A DNA stretch of 64,000 bases from Pseudosulfitobacter pseudonitzschiae (lineage in GTDB: Bacteria; Pseudomonadota; Alphaproteobacteria; Rhodobacterales; Rhodobacteraceae). A program made the translations under genes and the position numbers. The stretch covers positions 1-64,000 of the forward strand of contig NZ_CP022421.1 of assembly GCF_002222635.1 (NCBI RefSeq). Direction: 5' to 3'. The notes beneath the pieces were generated by a model. That model had not been told where the DNA came from. It ran no database searches and saw nothing but the letters and a program-made list of their open reading frames with translations. This document shows positions 53,709 to 62,947 of this stretch, piece by piece (position 1 is the stretch's first letter; each line of letters opens with the position of its first letter).

Positions 53709-54710
53709 TCAGCCCTCCTTCCTGGGGCTCAAGGCCCACTTCCTGAGTGACGCGAAACCGCCCATCAGGCCCTCCGGCAATGTGAGCAGGATGATCGAAA
53801 GAACGGCCGCATAGGCGGTGTTGCGCCATGCCGCGAGGTCGCGGAAGCCCTCGTCGATAAGCGCCAGCACGATCGTGCCGACCACCGGGCCCCAAATGGT
53901 GCCGCGGCCGCCGACGACCATCATCGACAGCAGGAACAGCAGCGTGGGCAATTCGAGAACCTGCGGACCAAACGTGCCGATCACCCCGGCATAGACGCCT
54001 CCGCTCAAACCGGTGAACACTCCGGAGACGGCAAAGACGATGGCCTGATATTTCCGGATCTCGATACCTCGCGACGCGGCGCAGACCTCGTTGTCGCGCA
54101 TCGCCTTAAAGGCCTGCCCATAGGGGCTGTAGACGACCATGATCGCGACCAGTATCGACAGCGCGAGCATGATGAGCGACAGGTAGAAATTGCCAAGCGG
54201 CGCACTGCTGTATCCAAGTAGCTCGCGAAACCCGAAATCGCCGAAACGCGACAGGCCGCGGGCGCCGCCGGAGAAGGAATAGCAAACCGATTGGGTCTGC
54301 CGGAAGCAGGCCACATCGGTCACCAGAAGCTGATAGACCGTCATGGCGATTGCGAGCGTGACCACGACGACATAAGCGCCGCGCAGCCGGAACGTGGCAA
54401 AGGCCATGACGAGGCTCATCAGCAGCCCCGCCAGAGCCGCCACCGGCAGGGTCCACCATAGCGACATGCCGAAATAGAGGCCCATGAGCGCGGTGGCATA
54501 GCCGCCCACCGCGAACAGAGCCATATGGCCGATCGACAGGATGCCGGCGACGCCGAAGACCAGGTTCCACTGCGACACGACGGCCGCCCACAGGATGAAC
54601 AGGGTGATCTGCCCCAGAACGTAGCGGCTCAGTCCCAGCGCGGGCAAAAGGCTCAGGACGCCGACAAAGAGAAGAAGGATCAGAAGATCGCGGGATTTCA
54701 TTGAACGCAT
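53709..54710 (-). CDS. livM: ABC transporter permease LivM type
   Basis: A 333-residue inner-membrane permease with about ten hydrophobic helices. The ATG at 54710 has AGAGGAA at good spacing; another ATG lies three codons in. The motif FGVAGILSIGHMALFAVGGY and the cytoplasmic YGQAFKAMRDNEVCAASRGI loop, where the ATPase docks, are typical LivM signatures. It partners LivH. Confidence 0.93.
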   Translation of the reverse strand: MRSMKSRDLLILLLFVGVLSLLPALGLSRYVLGQITLFILWAAVVSQWNLVFGVAGILSIGHMALFAVGGYATALMGLYFGMSLWWTLPVAALAGLLMSLVMAFATFRLRGAYVVVVTLAIAMTVYQLLVTDVACFRQTQSVCYSFSGGARGLSRFGDFGFRELLGYSSAPLGNFYLSLIMLALSILVAIMVVYSPYGQAFKAMRDNEVCAASRGIEIRKYQAIVFAVSGVFTGLSGGVYAGVIGTFGPQVLELPTLLFLLSMMVVGGRGTIWGPVVGTIVLALIDEGFRDLAAWRNTAYAAVLSIILLTLPEGLMGGFASLRKWALSPRKEG

Positions 54711-54713
54711 GGG

Positions 54714-55592
54714 TCAATTCCTCTCCAGTTCCTGGCGCCCGAAGAGACCGGTCGGTCGGTAGACCAGCACCAGCACCACGACGAGAAGCGACACGGGAAA
54801 CCCCCATTTCACACCGAGCGTGTACTGCACGGTGGTTTCCAGACCAGCCAGCGCGAATGACGCGGCCAGCGCACCGGGAATGCTGCCGAGCCCGCCCAGG
54901 ACGCAGACGATCAGCGCCTTGAGCAGCGGATCGAACCCGGCACCGGGATAGACGGTCGTCGAGCTTGTCAGCAGCACGCCGGAGGCGCCCGAGATGATCC
55001 CGGCGAGAACCGTCACCTGAAAAATCACCGCCTGCACCGGCACGCCGTTCAGCCGAGCGGCGGTGATGTCCTGCGAGACGGCCCGGATGAGCCGGCCGAG
55101 ATTGGTCTTGTGCACGACGAGTTGCAGCAGCAGCACCATGAGCGCGCTGCAACAGACGACCAGCAGGGTCTGGTGCCCGATGGACAGCGCGCCGAGGTCG
55201 AACCGACCCTCGACCTGAAACGGTTGTCGCAGGATCTTTGCGCCTATCAGGTTGTTGATGAGATCGACCACGATGGTGCTGAACGCCATGGTGAGGATGA
55301 TGATCCGCAGATCGAAATTCGCCTTGCCGAAGATCCACCGGACCTGCGAGACGTAGAGCAGTAGTCCGCCCGCAGCGCCCGCAATCATGCCGCCCAGAAG
55401 CCCCGTCCACCAAGGCAGGCCCAGCCCTGTCACGACGGCCACCGAGCCATAGGCCCCGATGACGATCATGGCGCCATGCGCGAGGTTCAGCATCGAAATG
55501 CTGCCCCATAGCAGCGCCAGCGAGACCGAGCTCGCGGCATAGATCGCGCCCAACGCAATCGTGCTGGTCAAAATTCCAGTCAGAAGCTCCAT
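54714..55592 (-). CDS. livH: ABC transporter permease LivH type
   Basis: A 292-residue permease with eight or more membrane helices. ALLWGSISMLNLAHGAMIVI near residue 30 is the LivH signature, and NLGRLIRAVSQDITAARLNG is the ATPase-docking loop. It precedes livM by 3 bases and follows the binding-protein gene by 80 bases. The substrate class (branched-chain amino acids, urea, short-chain amides) cannot be told from the permease. Confidence 0.93.
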   Translation of the reverse strand: MELLTGILTSTIALGAIYAASSVSLALLWGSISMLNLAHGAMIVIGAYGSVAVVTGLGLPWWTGLLGGMIAGAAGGLLLYVSQVRWIFGKANFDLRIIILTMAFSTIVVDLINNLIGAKILRQPFQVEGRFDLGALSIGHQTLLVVCCSALMVLLLQLVVHKTNLGRLIRAVSQDITAARLNGVPVQAVIFQVTVLAGIISGASGVLLTSSTTVYPGAGFDPLLKALIVCVLGGLGSIPGALAASFALAGLETTVQYTLGVKWGFPVSLLVVVLVLVYRPTGLFGRQELERN

Positions 55593-55672
55593 CGCCTGGC
55601 TCCAGTTTTTCCTTGGTGGTTTTGCACTCGGGGCTCCGGCAGAGCCCCGAGGCGCGACGTCATGCGTCTTGC

Positions 55673-57001
55673 TCAGGTGAACCAGGGCGGGGTTTCGAAC
55701 GCGACCTCGTTATAGGGTTCGGGGAAAATCAGCTTCTTCGGCACGGCCGCGGCCGGGTCCTTGATCTGGTAGAGCAGATGCGGCATGGCCAGAGATGCAT
55801 CCGGTGAGATGGTCGGATATGGCAGGGCTGCGTTGAACTCCTTAGCATAGCGCAAGGTGCCGAACGGCGCGCGGAATGAGAAGCGGCGCAGGTTGTCGGC
55901 GATCTTGCGGTTCTGCTCGTAGTCGCCCGGCTCCCCGGTTCCGCCGGCCAGAGCGGCCGCAATCGCGTAGTGATACATCTCGGAATAGGTCGATGCACCC
56001 GGGTCGGCTTCGGCGGTCTCCCCGAATCTGGCCCAATAGGCGTCGCGGAAGGCATTGCCGATCTCGTCGGGCAGAATGCCGATGACCGATGACGACATGA
56101 CACCCCGGGCGGCCTCGCCCGCGATCTCCGAGAAGGCTTTGAGCAGCGGCCCATACTGCATGTAGACAAGGCTGTTGGTCGGGTTCTCGGCAAACTGGAT
56201 CTGGAATTGCGCCAGATCCGCAGGGAAGAAATGGGTGTTCGCGATCACGGCAGGCTGTTCGGCGCGCACCTTGTTGAGGACGGCGCCCCATTCGGTAGTC
56301 GGAACAGGAACGATCTCTTCGAACGAGACTTCGAAACCGTATTGCGGCGCGGTATCCCGGATCGCGTTGGAAATCACCGTGGAATAGGGAAGCGAGCCCG
56401 TGACGAGCGCGATCTTGTTGTTGTCGGGCTTCCAAAGACCCTGGTCGCGTAGCGAGGCCAGCATCACCGGCAGGCCCACACCGTAGTAGTATTCCGCGGG
56501 ATCCGCCATGAAGATACCTGTGTAGCGCTCGGGATCGCTCTGGAACGCTTCATGGTGCCCGATGGACGTGTTGTAGTGAATGTAGATAATCCCCGCATCC
56601 GCGATGGGATCGTATTCCGCCTGATTGGCGCCGACATTGTAGCCGTTGATGATCGCGTGCGACCCATAGCGGTCGATCAGCAGCCGTGCGGCGGCGCTGA
56701 CCTCCTCGGCGGTCTGGTTCTTGCTGTCGAGCGTCGTCGGCTCCAGCATCTTACCGAGGATCCCGCCGGCGGCGTTGATCTCCTCGCAGGCCATTTCCAG
56801 GCCGTTCTTGTGTTCGATTCCGTCGACCGCCAGTGGACCGGTGAGCGATGCCATCTGTCCGATCGGGATGGTTCCCGATTGCTGAGCGTTGGCCTCGTTG
56901 ACAGAGGCCAAAAGCCCAGCCCCGAAAGCGGTTCCGGCACCCGTTGCCAGGAACTTGCGGCGCGTGCTGAGCACAGCCGGTGAGTTGATTTTCTTTTCCA
57001 T
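55673..57001 (-). CDS. ABC substrate-binding protein, urea/amide type, Tat-exported
   Basis: A 442-residue binding protein. The N-terminus STRRKFLATGAGTAFGAGLL, ending NEANA, is a twin-arginine signal, so the protein folds in the cytoplasm before export. The mature part opens GTIPIGQMASLTGPLAVDGI, typical of the periplasmic-binding-protein type 1 family that includes UrtA and FmdD. GHHEAFQSDPERYTGIFM and ADPAEYYYGVGLPVML also fit that group. Its gene lies between hyuB2 and livH. The ligand is probably a neutral small amide, urea derivative or hydantoin-like compound, by analogy and context. Confidence 0.9.
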   Translation of the reverse strand: MEKKINSPAVLSTRRKFLATGAGTAFGAGLLASVNEANAQQSGTIPIGQMASLTGPLAVDGIEHKNGLEMACEEINAAGGILGKMLEPTTLDSKNQTAEEVSAAARLLIDRYGSHAIINGYNVGANQAEYDPIADAGIIYIHYNTSIGHHEAFQSDPERYTGIFMADPAEYYYGVGLPVMLASLRDQGLWKPDNNKIALVTGSLPYSTVISNAIRDTAPQYGFEVSFEEIVPVPTTEWGAVLNKVRAEQPAVIANTHFFPADLAQFQIQFAENPTNSLVYMQYGPLLKAFSEIAGEAARGVMSSSVIGILPDEIGNAFRDAYWARFGETAEADPGASTYSEMYHYAIAAALAGGTGEPGDYEQNRKIADNLRRFSFRAPFGTLRYAKEFNAALPYPTISPDASLAMPHLLYQIKDPAAAVPKKLIFPEPYNEVAFETPPWFT

Positions 57002-57117
57002 GGTCTGGTATCCCTGTTGGCAATTTTTCTTTGTTCACGCACGCAGTCGCGCCGTGTGGTTTTCGGTGGATTTCCCGAAGAGACCGGCACCCCAGGACAT
57101 GGGGCGCCGGGTATTCG

Positions 57118-58890
57118 CTAGGCGGCGCGCAGGCGCGCCGTTTCCGCTTCGTCCAGTGTCATGTTCTCGGGATCGATCACGACACCGTATGCGTCCCGAG
57201 CCTTTTCGATGGACACATAACCATCCAGAACGTCGTCCAGGACTTTCTGGGCAGGCCGCTCGCGCGGGTCGCCCCAGCCGCCGCCGCCGGTGCTTTCGAA
57301 CTGGAACACCTCGTCGTAGTTGAACGGGTGGCTGGACAGCAGCGGGCTGCACCAGTCGCCGTTCTCGGTCAGGCCACCGATCACGATCTCGCGCCCGTCC
57401 GGATAGAGATGCTTGGAGCGCTGCACGTCGCTGCGCAGACCGCCGTTCACGCCGGGGCTGCCTTCGCGGGTCCGCGAGGTTTCCATGTTCATCTCGCCCT
57501 CGCACAGGAAGCGGACCTTAAAATTCGCTCCCAGGCCGCCGCGGAACTTGCCGGCACCGGCACTGTCGGGCCGCAATTCGAAGGCTTCGTACTCGATCGG
57601 GAACAAGAGTTCCGCCGTTTCGGCCATCATGTTCATGCAGTTGCCGAGCGGGTCCATCGTAACACTCATCCCGTCGTTATAGGGCGTGCCACCCCAGCCA
57701 CCGGCCGGCAGATCCGAGAACACGTTCGCGTTGCCGTGCTCATCCTTCGTGGAGGAGACGAACCAGTTGCATTCTGAACAGGTCGAGCCGGTGACGCGGT
57801 CGGGGATCGCCTGGGCCAGCGCCTGCCAGATCGCACTGGTGATCTTGGACGAGGTCAGCGTGGTACACCCGATCGTCGGCGCCGGCCATTGCGGGTTCAG
57901 CCAGGTTCCTTCGGGAATATCGAGCGTGATCGGCACGAACATCCCGGCATTCGATGGCGCATGCGGCGCAAGGAAGAACTGAAGCGAGTAATAGGCCGCC
58001 GAGGCCGTATTGGCGTAGGGCGAATTGATCGAGCCCTTGCAGGTCGGGTCCGACCCGTTGAAGTCGACATGGATGTTCGACCCCTTGACAGTCAGCTGCA
58101 CCGCAACCTTGACCGGATCGGGCGAGAAGCCGTCGGTATCGGCGAAATCCTCGGCGTAATAGACACCGTCGGGGATCTCTTCGATCGACTTGCGGATGAT
58201 GCGTTCGGTATAGCCGATCAACTCCTTCATCGCGGCCTTCACCGTCGTCAGCCCATACCGCCGGGCGGCGCGCTGCAGTTCCTGCTCGGCGGCCCGCAAC
58301 GCACCGAGATGCGCCTGAAGGTCGCCTTCGATAAAGAAGGGCGTCCGCGTATTGTTCATGATGATCGCCAGGAAATCGGGATTGATTTCATAGTTCTCAT
58401 AGAGCTTGATCGGCGGGATGCGCAGCCCTTCGGCGGCCACGTGGGTCGAGAACGACATCCCCCCCGCAGCACCGCCACCCAGGTCCATCCAGTGACCGCG
58501 ACTCACCGCGAAGCCAAGCACTTCCTCTTCGTAGAAGACCGGCATGATGAAGGTGATATCGTTGGTATGCGTGCCGCCCTGATAGGGATCGTTCAGCGCA
58601 TAGATATCGCCCGGTTTCATAGTCTCGATTGGATACTTTCGGGCCGCCGCGTCGGCGCTGTACTGCATCGCCGCCAGATGGACCGGACAGTTCGCGGCCT
58701 GTGCCAGAAGGCGAAGCTCGGGGTCGTAGACCGCATTCGAAAAGTCTAGGATATCGGCCAGGATCGGCGAGAACGAGGTGCGTTGCATGATCGTGGACAT
58801 GCGATTGCACGCATATTCGAACGTATTGCGCAGCACTTCGAAAGTGACGGCGTCGACTTCGCCGAAGCGTCCTTTGGTTTCGGTAGACAT
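57118..58890 (-). CDS. hyuB: HyuB: hydantoinase B/oxoprolinase family subunit (island 3)
   Basis: A 590-residue HyuB. The ATG at 58890 (MSTETKGRFGEVDAVTFEVL) has GGAGAACAACC before it. Signatures are DFSNAVYDPELRLLAQAANC, DIYALNDPYQGGTHTNDITF and GHWMDLGGGAAGG. It differs from island 1's HyuB, which has MNDPYAAVGQHLPD and LAHHSDVGG at the same places, so the two act on different compounds or in different modes. It pairs with HyuA 11 bases upstream. N-methylhydantoinase, oxoprolinase and acetone/acetophenone carboxylase subunits share the fold. Confidence 0.92.
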   Translation of the reverse strand: MSTETKGRFGEVDAVTFEVLRNTFEYACNRMSTIMQRTSFSPILADILDFSNAVYDPELRLLAQAANCPVHLAAMQYSADAAARKYPIETMKPGDIYALNDPYQGGTHTNDITFIMPVFYEEEVLGFAVSRGHWMDLGGGAAGGMSFSTHVAAEGLRIPPIKLYENYEINPDFLAIIMNNTRTPFFIEGDLQAHLGALRAAEQELQRAARRYGLTTVKAAMKELIGYTERIIRKSIEEIPDGVYYAEDFADTDGFSPDPVKVAVQLTVKGSNIHVDFNGSDPTCKGSINSPYANTASAAYYSLQFFLAPHAPSNAGMFVPITLDIPEGTWLNPQWPAPTIGCTTLTSSKITSAIWQALAQAIPDRVTGSTCSECNWFVSSTKDEHGNANVFSDLPAGGWGGTPYNDGMSVTMDPLGNCMNMMAETAELLFPIEYEAFELRPDSAGAGKFRGGLGANFKVRFLCEGEMNMETSRTREGSPGVNGGLRSDVQRSKHLYPDGREIVIGGLTENGDWCSPLLSSHPFNYDEVFQFESTGGGGWGDPRERPAQKVLDDVLDGYVSIEKARDAYGVVIDPENMTLDEAETARLRAA

Positions 58891-58901
58891 GGTTGTTCTC
58901 C

Positions 58902-60923
58902 TCAATTCCCGATGGTGACGACAAGGTTGCCGCTTTTGTCGACTTCGCCGGAGCAGTTCGGCGGAATGACAGCGATGGAGTCGAGATACTCGACAACGGC
59001 AGGGCCCTGCATACGCGCGCCGGGCGCGATGTTCTTGCCGTCGTAAAGTTCGGTGTCGTGCCAGGTGCCATCGAAATAGACCGACCGGGTGGCGTGGCTT
59101 TCGACAGACTGCTGACCGCTGAAATCGTAGACCGGCGGTTCTTTCATCTTGCCGACCGCGGTGACGCTGAGGGACACGAAGGCGATCTCGAAGGCTTCGT
59201 TCGACACCCCGTATTCCTTTTCATGCGCGGCGTGAAACGCGTTGGCAATCTGCGGAATATGCGCGTCGGTCAGTTCACCCGAGGGGATATCCGTCTCCAC
59301 CTCGTATGTCTGGCCCACATAGCGCATCTGTGCCGTGCGGCGCAGCTCCATGTTGTCGTCGGAGATCCCGTCCGCGGCGAGACGCGCGCGCGCATCCGCT
59401 TCGATCCGGTCATAGAGCCGGTTCAGATCGGCCACCTTCACATCGCTGAGCGCCGCGTAGTGGAAGGTTTCGATATCGTGGCGCATGTCCATGGCCGTGG
59501 CGCCGAAGGCCGAGGCTACACCGGCCGCGCCCGGGATCACCACTTGCGGAATGCTCATCGCCTGGGCCACAAAACAGGCATGCATCGGCCCCGCGCCGCC
59601 AAAGCTGGCAAGCACGAAATCGCGCGGATCGCGGGCCCTGGCAACGACCACGCCCTTCACCGCCTGCGCCATGGTTTCGCAGGAAATCTTGATCATGCCG
59701 TCGGCCGTTTCCAGACGCGACAACCCGATTTTCTTGGCTAGGCGATCGATGGCAGCTTCAGCAGCCGCCTTGTCCAGTTCGAACTTGTCGCTGAGCGACG
59801 GGTTCAGACGTCCGAGAACGAGGTTCGCGTCCGTGATCGTCGGCTCGGTTCCGCCCCGGCCGTAGCAGGCAGGGCCAGGTGTCGAGCCTGCCGATTGGGG
59901 TCCCATCCGCAGCGATCCGCCCTCATCGACCCAACCGATGGAGCCGCCACCGGCGCCGACGGAGTGGATGTCGAGCATCGGCACGGCGACCGGAACTTCC
60001 CATTCCAGCTCATGGTCGCGGGTGATGAGGCCCTCACCCTTCTCGACGATGGACACGTCAAAGCTGGTGCCGCCGACATCCGTATGAATGATGTTTTCGA
60101 AACCTGCATGGATGGACAGGTAGGAGGCATAGGCCACCCCGCCTGCCGGCCCGGATTCGATCAGCTCCTCGGGACGCAGCTTGGCGTTTTGCGCGCCCAT
60201 GACGCCGCCGTTGCTCTTGAGGATGAGCAGCTTTCCTGTGAAGCCCCGCTCGGCCAGAACCTCGGACAGACGGTCGAAGTAATGCGTCATGATCGGCATG
60301 AGGCAGGCGCGGATCGCGGTCGTCGTGAACCGGCCGTGCTCGCGGAACACCGGGCGGGTGTCCGACGAAATGACGACATGCACGCCGGGTGCCTCTTCGA
60401 GGATTATGTCGCGCATCTTTCTCTCATGCGCGTCGTTTGCATAGGAGTTGATGAAGCCGACCCCGACCGAGCCATAGCCACGCGCCTTGATCTCGCGTGC
60501 GATCTCCCGCGCGGCGTCTTCCCGGAGTTCCCGGCGCACGTCTCCCTTGGCTGACATGCGTTCGTCGATGGTGAAGCGATGGCGACGGCGGATCAGCGGC
60601 TTGGGCTTGGTCTGATACGGGTCGTAGAGCGCCTTGCGGTGCTGACGCCCGATCTCGATCGTGTCCCGGAACCCTTCGGTCGTGACAAAGGCCGCATCGG
60701 GGTAATCGCGTTCGATCAGCGAATTGGTCGCAGTTGTCGTTCCGTGCATCAGAAACGAGATCTGGTCGAACGGAATACCCGCGGTCTCAATGGATTGAAG
60801 AACCCCGCGCGAGCGATCATCCTTCGTGGTCAGGACCTTAGCGGTCTTGTAAGACCCATCCTCTTCGTTCCATGCAAAGAAGTCGGTGAACGTCCCACCA
60901 ACATCAATTCCGACGCGCCACAT
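58902..60923 (-). CDS. hyuA: HyuA: hydantoinase A/oxoprolinase family subunit (island 3)
   Basis: A 673-residue HyuA; the ATG has AGGGAGAAACGC before it. The first phosphate loop is VGIDVGGTFTDFFAWN and the second HTDVGGTSFDVSIVEKGE. LKSNGGVMGAQ and ESGPAGGVAYASYLSIH are family signatures. The wording of the loops (DVGGTSFD rather than DMGGTTAKG) separates it from island 1's HyuA. It is the first gene of the island 3 operon, preceded by a 318-base gap that contains a GTGAA-N16-TTCAC motif near its start codon. It hydrolyses ATP to activate a cyclic or amide substrate. Confidence 0.93.
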   Translation of the reverse strand: MWRVGIDVGGTFTDFFAWNEEDGSYKTAKVLTTKDDRSRGVLQSIETAGIPFDQISFLMHGTTTATNSLIERDYPDAAFVTTEGFRDTIEIGRQHRKALYDPYQTKPKPLIRRRHRFTIDERMSAKGDVRRELREDAAREIAREIKARGYGSVGVGFINSYANDAHERKMRDIILEEAPGVHVVISSDTRPVFREHGRFTTTAIRACLMPIMTHYFDRLSEVLAERGFTGKLLILKSNGGVMGAQNAKLRPEELIESGPAGGVAYASYLSIHAGFENIIHTDVGGTSFDVSIVEKGEGLITRDHELEWEVPVAVPMLDIHSVGAGGGSIGWVDEGGSLRMGPQSAGSTPGPACYGRGGTEPTITDANLVLGRLNPSLSDKFELDKAAAEAAIDRLAKKIGLSRLETADGMIKISCETMAQAVKGVVVARARDPRDFVLASFGGAGPMHACFVAQAMSIPQVVIPGAAGVASAFGATAMDMRHDIETFHYAALSDVKVADLNRLYDRIEADARARLAADGISDDNMELRRTAQMRYVGQTYEVETDIPSGELTDAHIPQIANAFHAAHEKEYGVSNEAFEIAFVSLSVTAVGKMKEPPVYDFSGQQSVESHATRSVYFDGTWHDTELYDGKNIAPGARMQGPAVVEYLDSIAVIPPNCSGEVDKSGNLVVTIGN

Positions 60924-60939
60924 GCGTTTCTCCCTGTTT

Positions 60940-60965
60940 GTGAATTTTCATTATCATATGTTCAC
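60940..60965. promoter_or_regulatory. Candidate operator GTGAA-N16-TTCAC before hyuA2
   Basis: An inverted repeat GTGAA (60940-60944) and TTCAC (60961-60965) separated by 16 AT-rich bases, 17 bases upstream of the hyuA ATG. The same arms with the same spacing recur at 62087-62112. The surrounding sequence to 61015 is AT-rich and should hold the operon promoter; from there to 61241 no gene or motif is seen. Confidence 0.55.
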
Positions 60966-61241
60966 TTCACTGTCACTCATGTGTCAAGTTTTTATTTTTT
61001 TAAATTTCTGCCCCATTTTTTGGCGCGACGCCTGAGCTGAGATCGCCTGGACGCGCCTCAGACGAGGGTTTTGGCCCATACAAAGCCAATCCCGGAAACT
61101 GCGGGCAAAAAGGCACGGAAACGATCACGCGGGGGTGCTGGTCACGACGCCACCGCCCGTTCGGCGCGACATCAGACGGCGTACACCGAACACGGCAAGC
61201 GTTTGGGAAACCGGAGGCCGTTGACCCGACTAAGGGTCGAA

Positions 61242-61910
61242 TCAGTAAGACGGTGGCGAGATCGCCCAGATGATCACCGTCTCCTCGTCGCTTTCATTGG
61301 CGTAGCGATGCGGGATCGAGCTTTCGAAGGCGAAACTGTCACCGGACGACAGGGAGATTTCCTTGCCGTCGAGCCAAAGCGTGAGTTTGCCCGACGCGAC
61401 AAATCCCGCCTCCTCGCCCTTGTGGCTGTAATCTTCCTTGCCGCTGAAGGAATGCGGACGGAACGTGCAGCGCAACAATTCGATGCCGCGCGCCAGGTTT
61501 GGCGACAGAAGCTCGTCACATATGCCGCTCTCGAATTCCAGTCGCCGCCGCCGGTCGCGGCGCACGACGAACTCGCGGAATTCATCGTCATCCTCGGCCG
61601 GGGAAGGAAAGAACCATGAGATGTTCACGCCAAGTGCACGGCTGATCGAATGCAATGCCTTGATCGAGGGCGAAGAAATTCCGCGTTCGATCTGGCTGAG
61701 GTAGCCCTTGGACAGACCGGTGGCATCTGAAAGCTCGCTCAGCGTGACGTTGCTTGCGCGCCTCAGATCCTTGATCTCCTGACCGACCAGCGCCCCGGCT
61801 TCCAGAACTTCACCCAAATCCTGAATTGGCTCAGCCTGAATGGGCCCCCGGAGCGCAGTGGATCTCGCCAGTGACGGTGTCTTCTTGTTCATGGAGCCGG
61901 TACTTTTCAT
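61242..61910 (-). CDS. XRE-family regulator with C-terminal cupin
   Basis: A 222-residue regulator if begun at the ATG at 61910; an ATG at 61892 is also possible and neither has a clear ribosome binding site. The HTH is EIKDLRRASNVTLSELSDAT, then GLSKGYLSQIERGISSPSIK. The C-terminal half is a cupin barrel (HKGEEAGFVASGKLTLWLDG, SLSSGDSFAFESSIPHRYAN). This layout is that of PuuR-like regulators of amine and amino-acid catabolism, in which the cupin senses a small molecule. It lies between the hyuA2 operon and etfBA and is the likely controller of island 3 through the GTGAA-N16-TTCAC motif. Confidence 0.9.
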   Translation of the reverse strand: MKSTGSMNKKTPSLARSTALRGPIQAEPIQDLGEVLEAGALVGQEIKDLRRASNVTLSELSDATGLSKGYLSQIERGISSPSIKALHSISRALGVNISWFFPSPAEDDDEFREFVVRRDRRRRLEFESGICDELLSPNLARGIELLRCTFRPHSFSGKEDYSHKGEEAGFVASGKLTLWLDGKEISLSSGDSFAFESSIPHRYANESDEETVIIWAISPPSY

Positions 61911-62086
61911 TGGTCGTGGACAAGTATGATGGCCCGGTTCCGGCGCAGGCAGCAATAAAAAATGAACTTTCGATGGAGAATTTTTATTTTTGTGATCGTA
62001 ACTGTCACACATCCCTTCCCTGCTGCGGCTCCATCGAAGCGTCTGGCATTCATCATCTATCCCCGCGCGCCCGGCTTATACCGCTG

Positions 62087-62112
62087 GTGAACTTTTGTAC
62101 TTGATTTTTCAC
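62087..62112. promoter_or_regulatory. Candidate operator GTGAA-N16-TTCAC between XRE gene and etfB
   Basis: GTGAA (62087-62091) and TTCAC (62108-62112) with a 16-base spacer, identical in arms and spacing to the motif before hyuA2. It lies 77 bases before the etfB start and about 180 bases upstream of the divergent XRE-cupin gene, so it could control both. Confidence 0.55.
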
Positions 62113-62138
62113 TTTTAGAAACTCATGGTGCGAAAAAT

Positions 62139-62172
62139 CAGGTCCGCAGGATCAACAGGTCCGCAGGATCAA
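62139..62172 (+). repeat. Perfect 17-bp tandem duplication in the etfB leader
   Basis: caggtccgcaggatcaa occurs twice, head to tail without a gap (62139-62155 and 62156-62172), directly ahead of the etfB ribosome binding site (ggag at 62174). It looks like a recent duplication in the 5' leader. Confidence 0.85.
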
Positions 62173-62188
62173 ATGGAGATTATCGCCC

Positions 62189-62947
62189 ATGAAGGTGCTC
62201 GTGCCCGTGAAGCGCGTGATCGACTACAACGTGAAAGTCCGCGTGAAAGCGGATGGCAGCGGTGTCGATCTCGCCAATGTCAAAATGTCGATGAACCCTT
62301 TCGACGAAATCGCCGTAGAAGAGGCGATCCGCCTGAAAGAGGCCGGTAAGGCCGATGAGGTCGTGGCCGTTTCGATTGGCGTGAAGCAGGCACAGGAAAC
62401 CCTGCGCACGGCGCTGGCGATGGGCGCGGACCGGGCGATTCTGGTTCTGGCCGCCGATGACGTGCATACGGATATCGAGCCGCTGGCCGTGGCCAAGATC
62501 CTTGCCAAGGTCGTCGAAGAAGAGCAGCCGGGCCTCGTGCTGGCGGGCAAGCAGGCGATCGACAATGACATGAACGCCACCGGCCAGATGCTGTCGGCAC
62601 TGCTGGGCTGGTCGCAGGCGACCTTTGCCTCCTCCGTGGATATCGACGGCGACAGCGCCACCGTGACCCGTGAAGTGGATGGCGGTTTGCAGACGATCAA
62701 GGTCAAGATGCCCGCCATCGTGACCGTCGATCTGCGCCTGAACGAGCCGCGCTACGCGTCGCTCCCCAACATCATGAAGGCCAAGAAAAAGCCGCTGGAT
62801 GAAAAGACCGCCGACGATTACGGCGTCGATGTGCATCCGCGTCTGGAAATCGTTTCGACCAGCGAACCCGAGGCCCGCCAGGCCGGGGAAATCGTTGCCG
62901 ACGTCGATACGCTGGTTGCCAAACTCAAAGAAAAGGGGGTCGTGTAA
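62189..62947 (+). CDS. etfB: Electron transfer flavoprotein beta subunit
   Basis: A 252-residue EtfB; GGAG lies upstream of the ATG. It opens [20 protein letters not shown] with [19 protein letters not shown], and contains [20 protein letters not shown], the AMP-binding region, and [20 protein letters not shown], the conserved recognition loop for partner dehydrogenases. With EtfA it takes electrons from flavin dehydrogenases, here probably the dimethylglycine/sarcosine dehydrogenase-like enzyme, and passes them to ETF-quinone oxidoreductase. Its stop overlaps the etfA ATG (TAATG). Confidence 0.95.
   Translation: MKVLVPVKRVIDYNVKVRVKADGSGVDLANVKMSMNPFDEIAVEEAIRLKEAGKADEVVAVSIGVKQAQETLRTALAMGADRAILVLAADDVHTDIEPLAVAKILAKVVEEEQPGLVLAGKQAIDNDMNATGQMLSALLGWSQATFASSVDIDGDSATVTREVDGGLQTIKVKMPAIVTVDLRLNEPRYASLPNIMKAKKKPLDEKTADDYGVDVHPRLEIVSTSEPEARQAGEIVADVDTLVAKLKEKGVV

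Noticed and set aside
62180-62836. A 218-codon minus-strand frame opposite etfB
   Set aside because: His-rich antisense reading; etfB is unmistakable on the plus strand.
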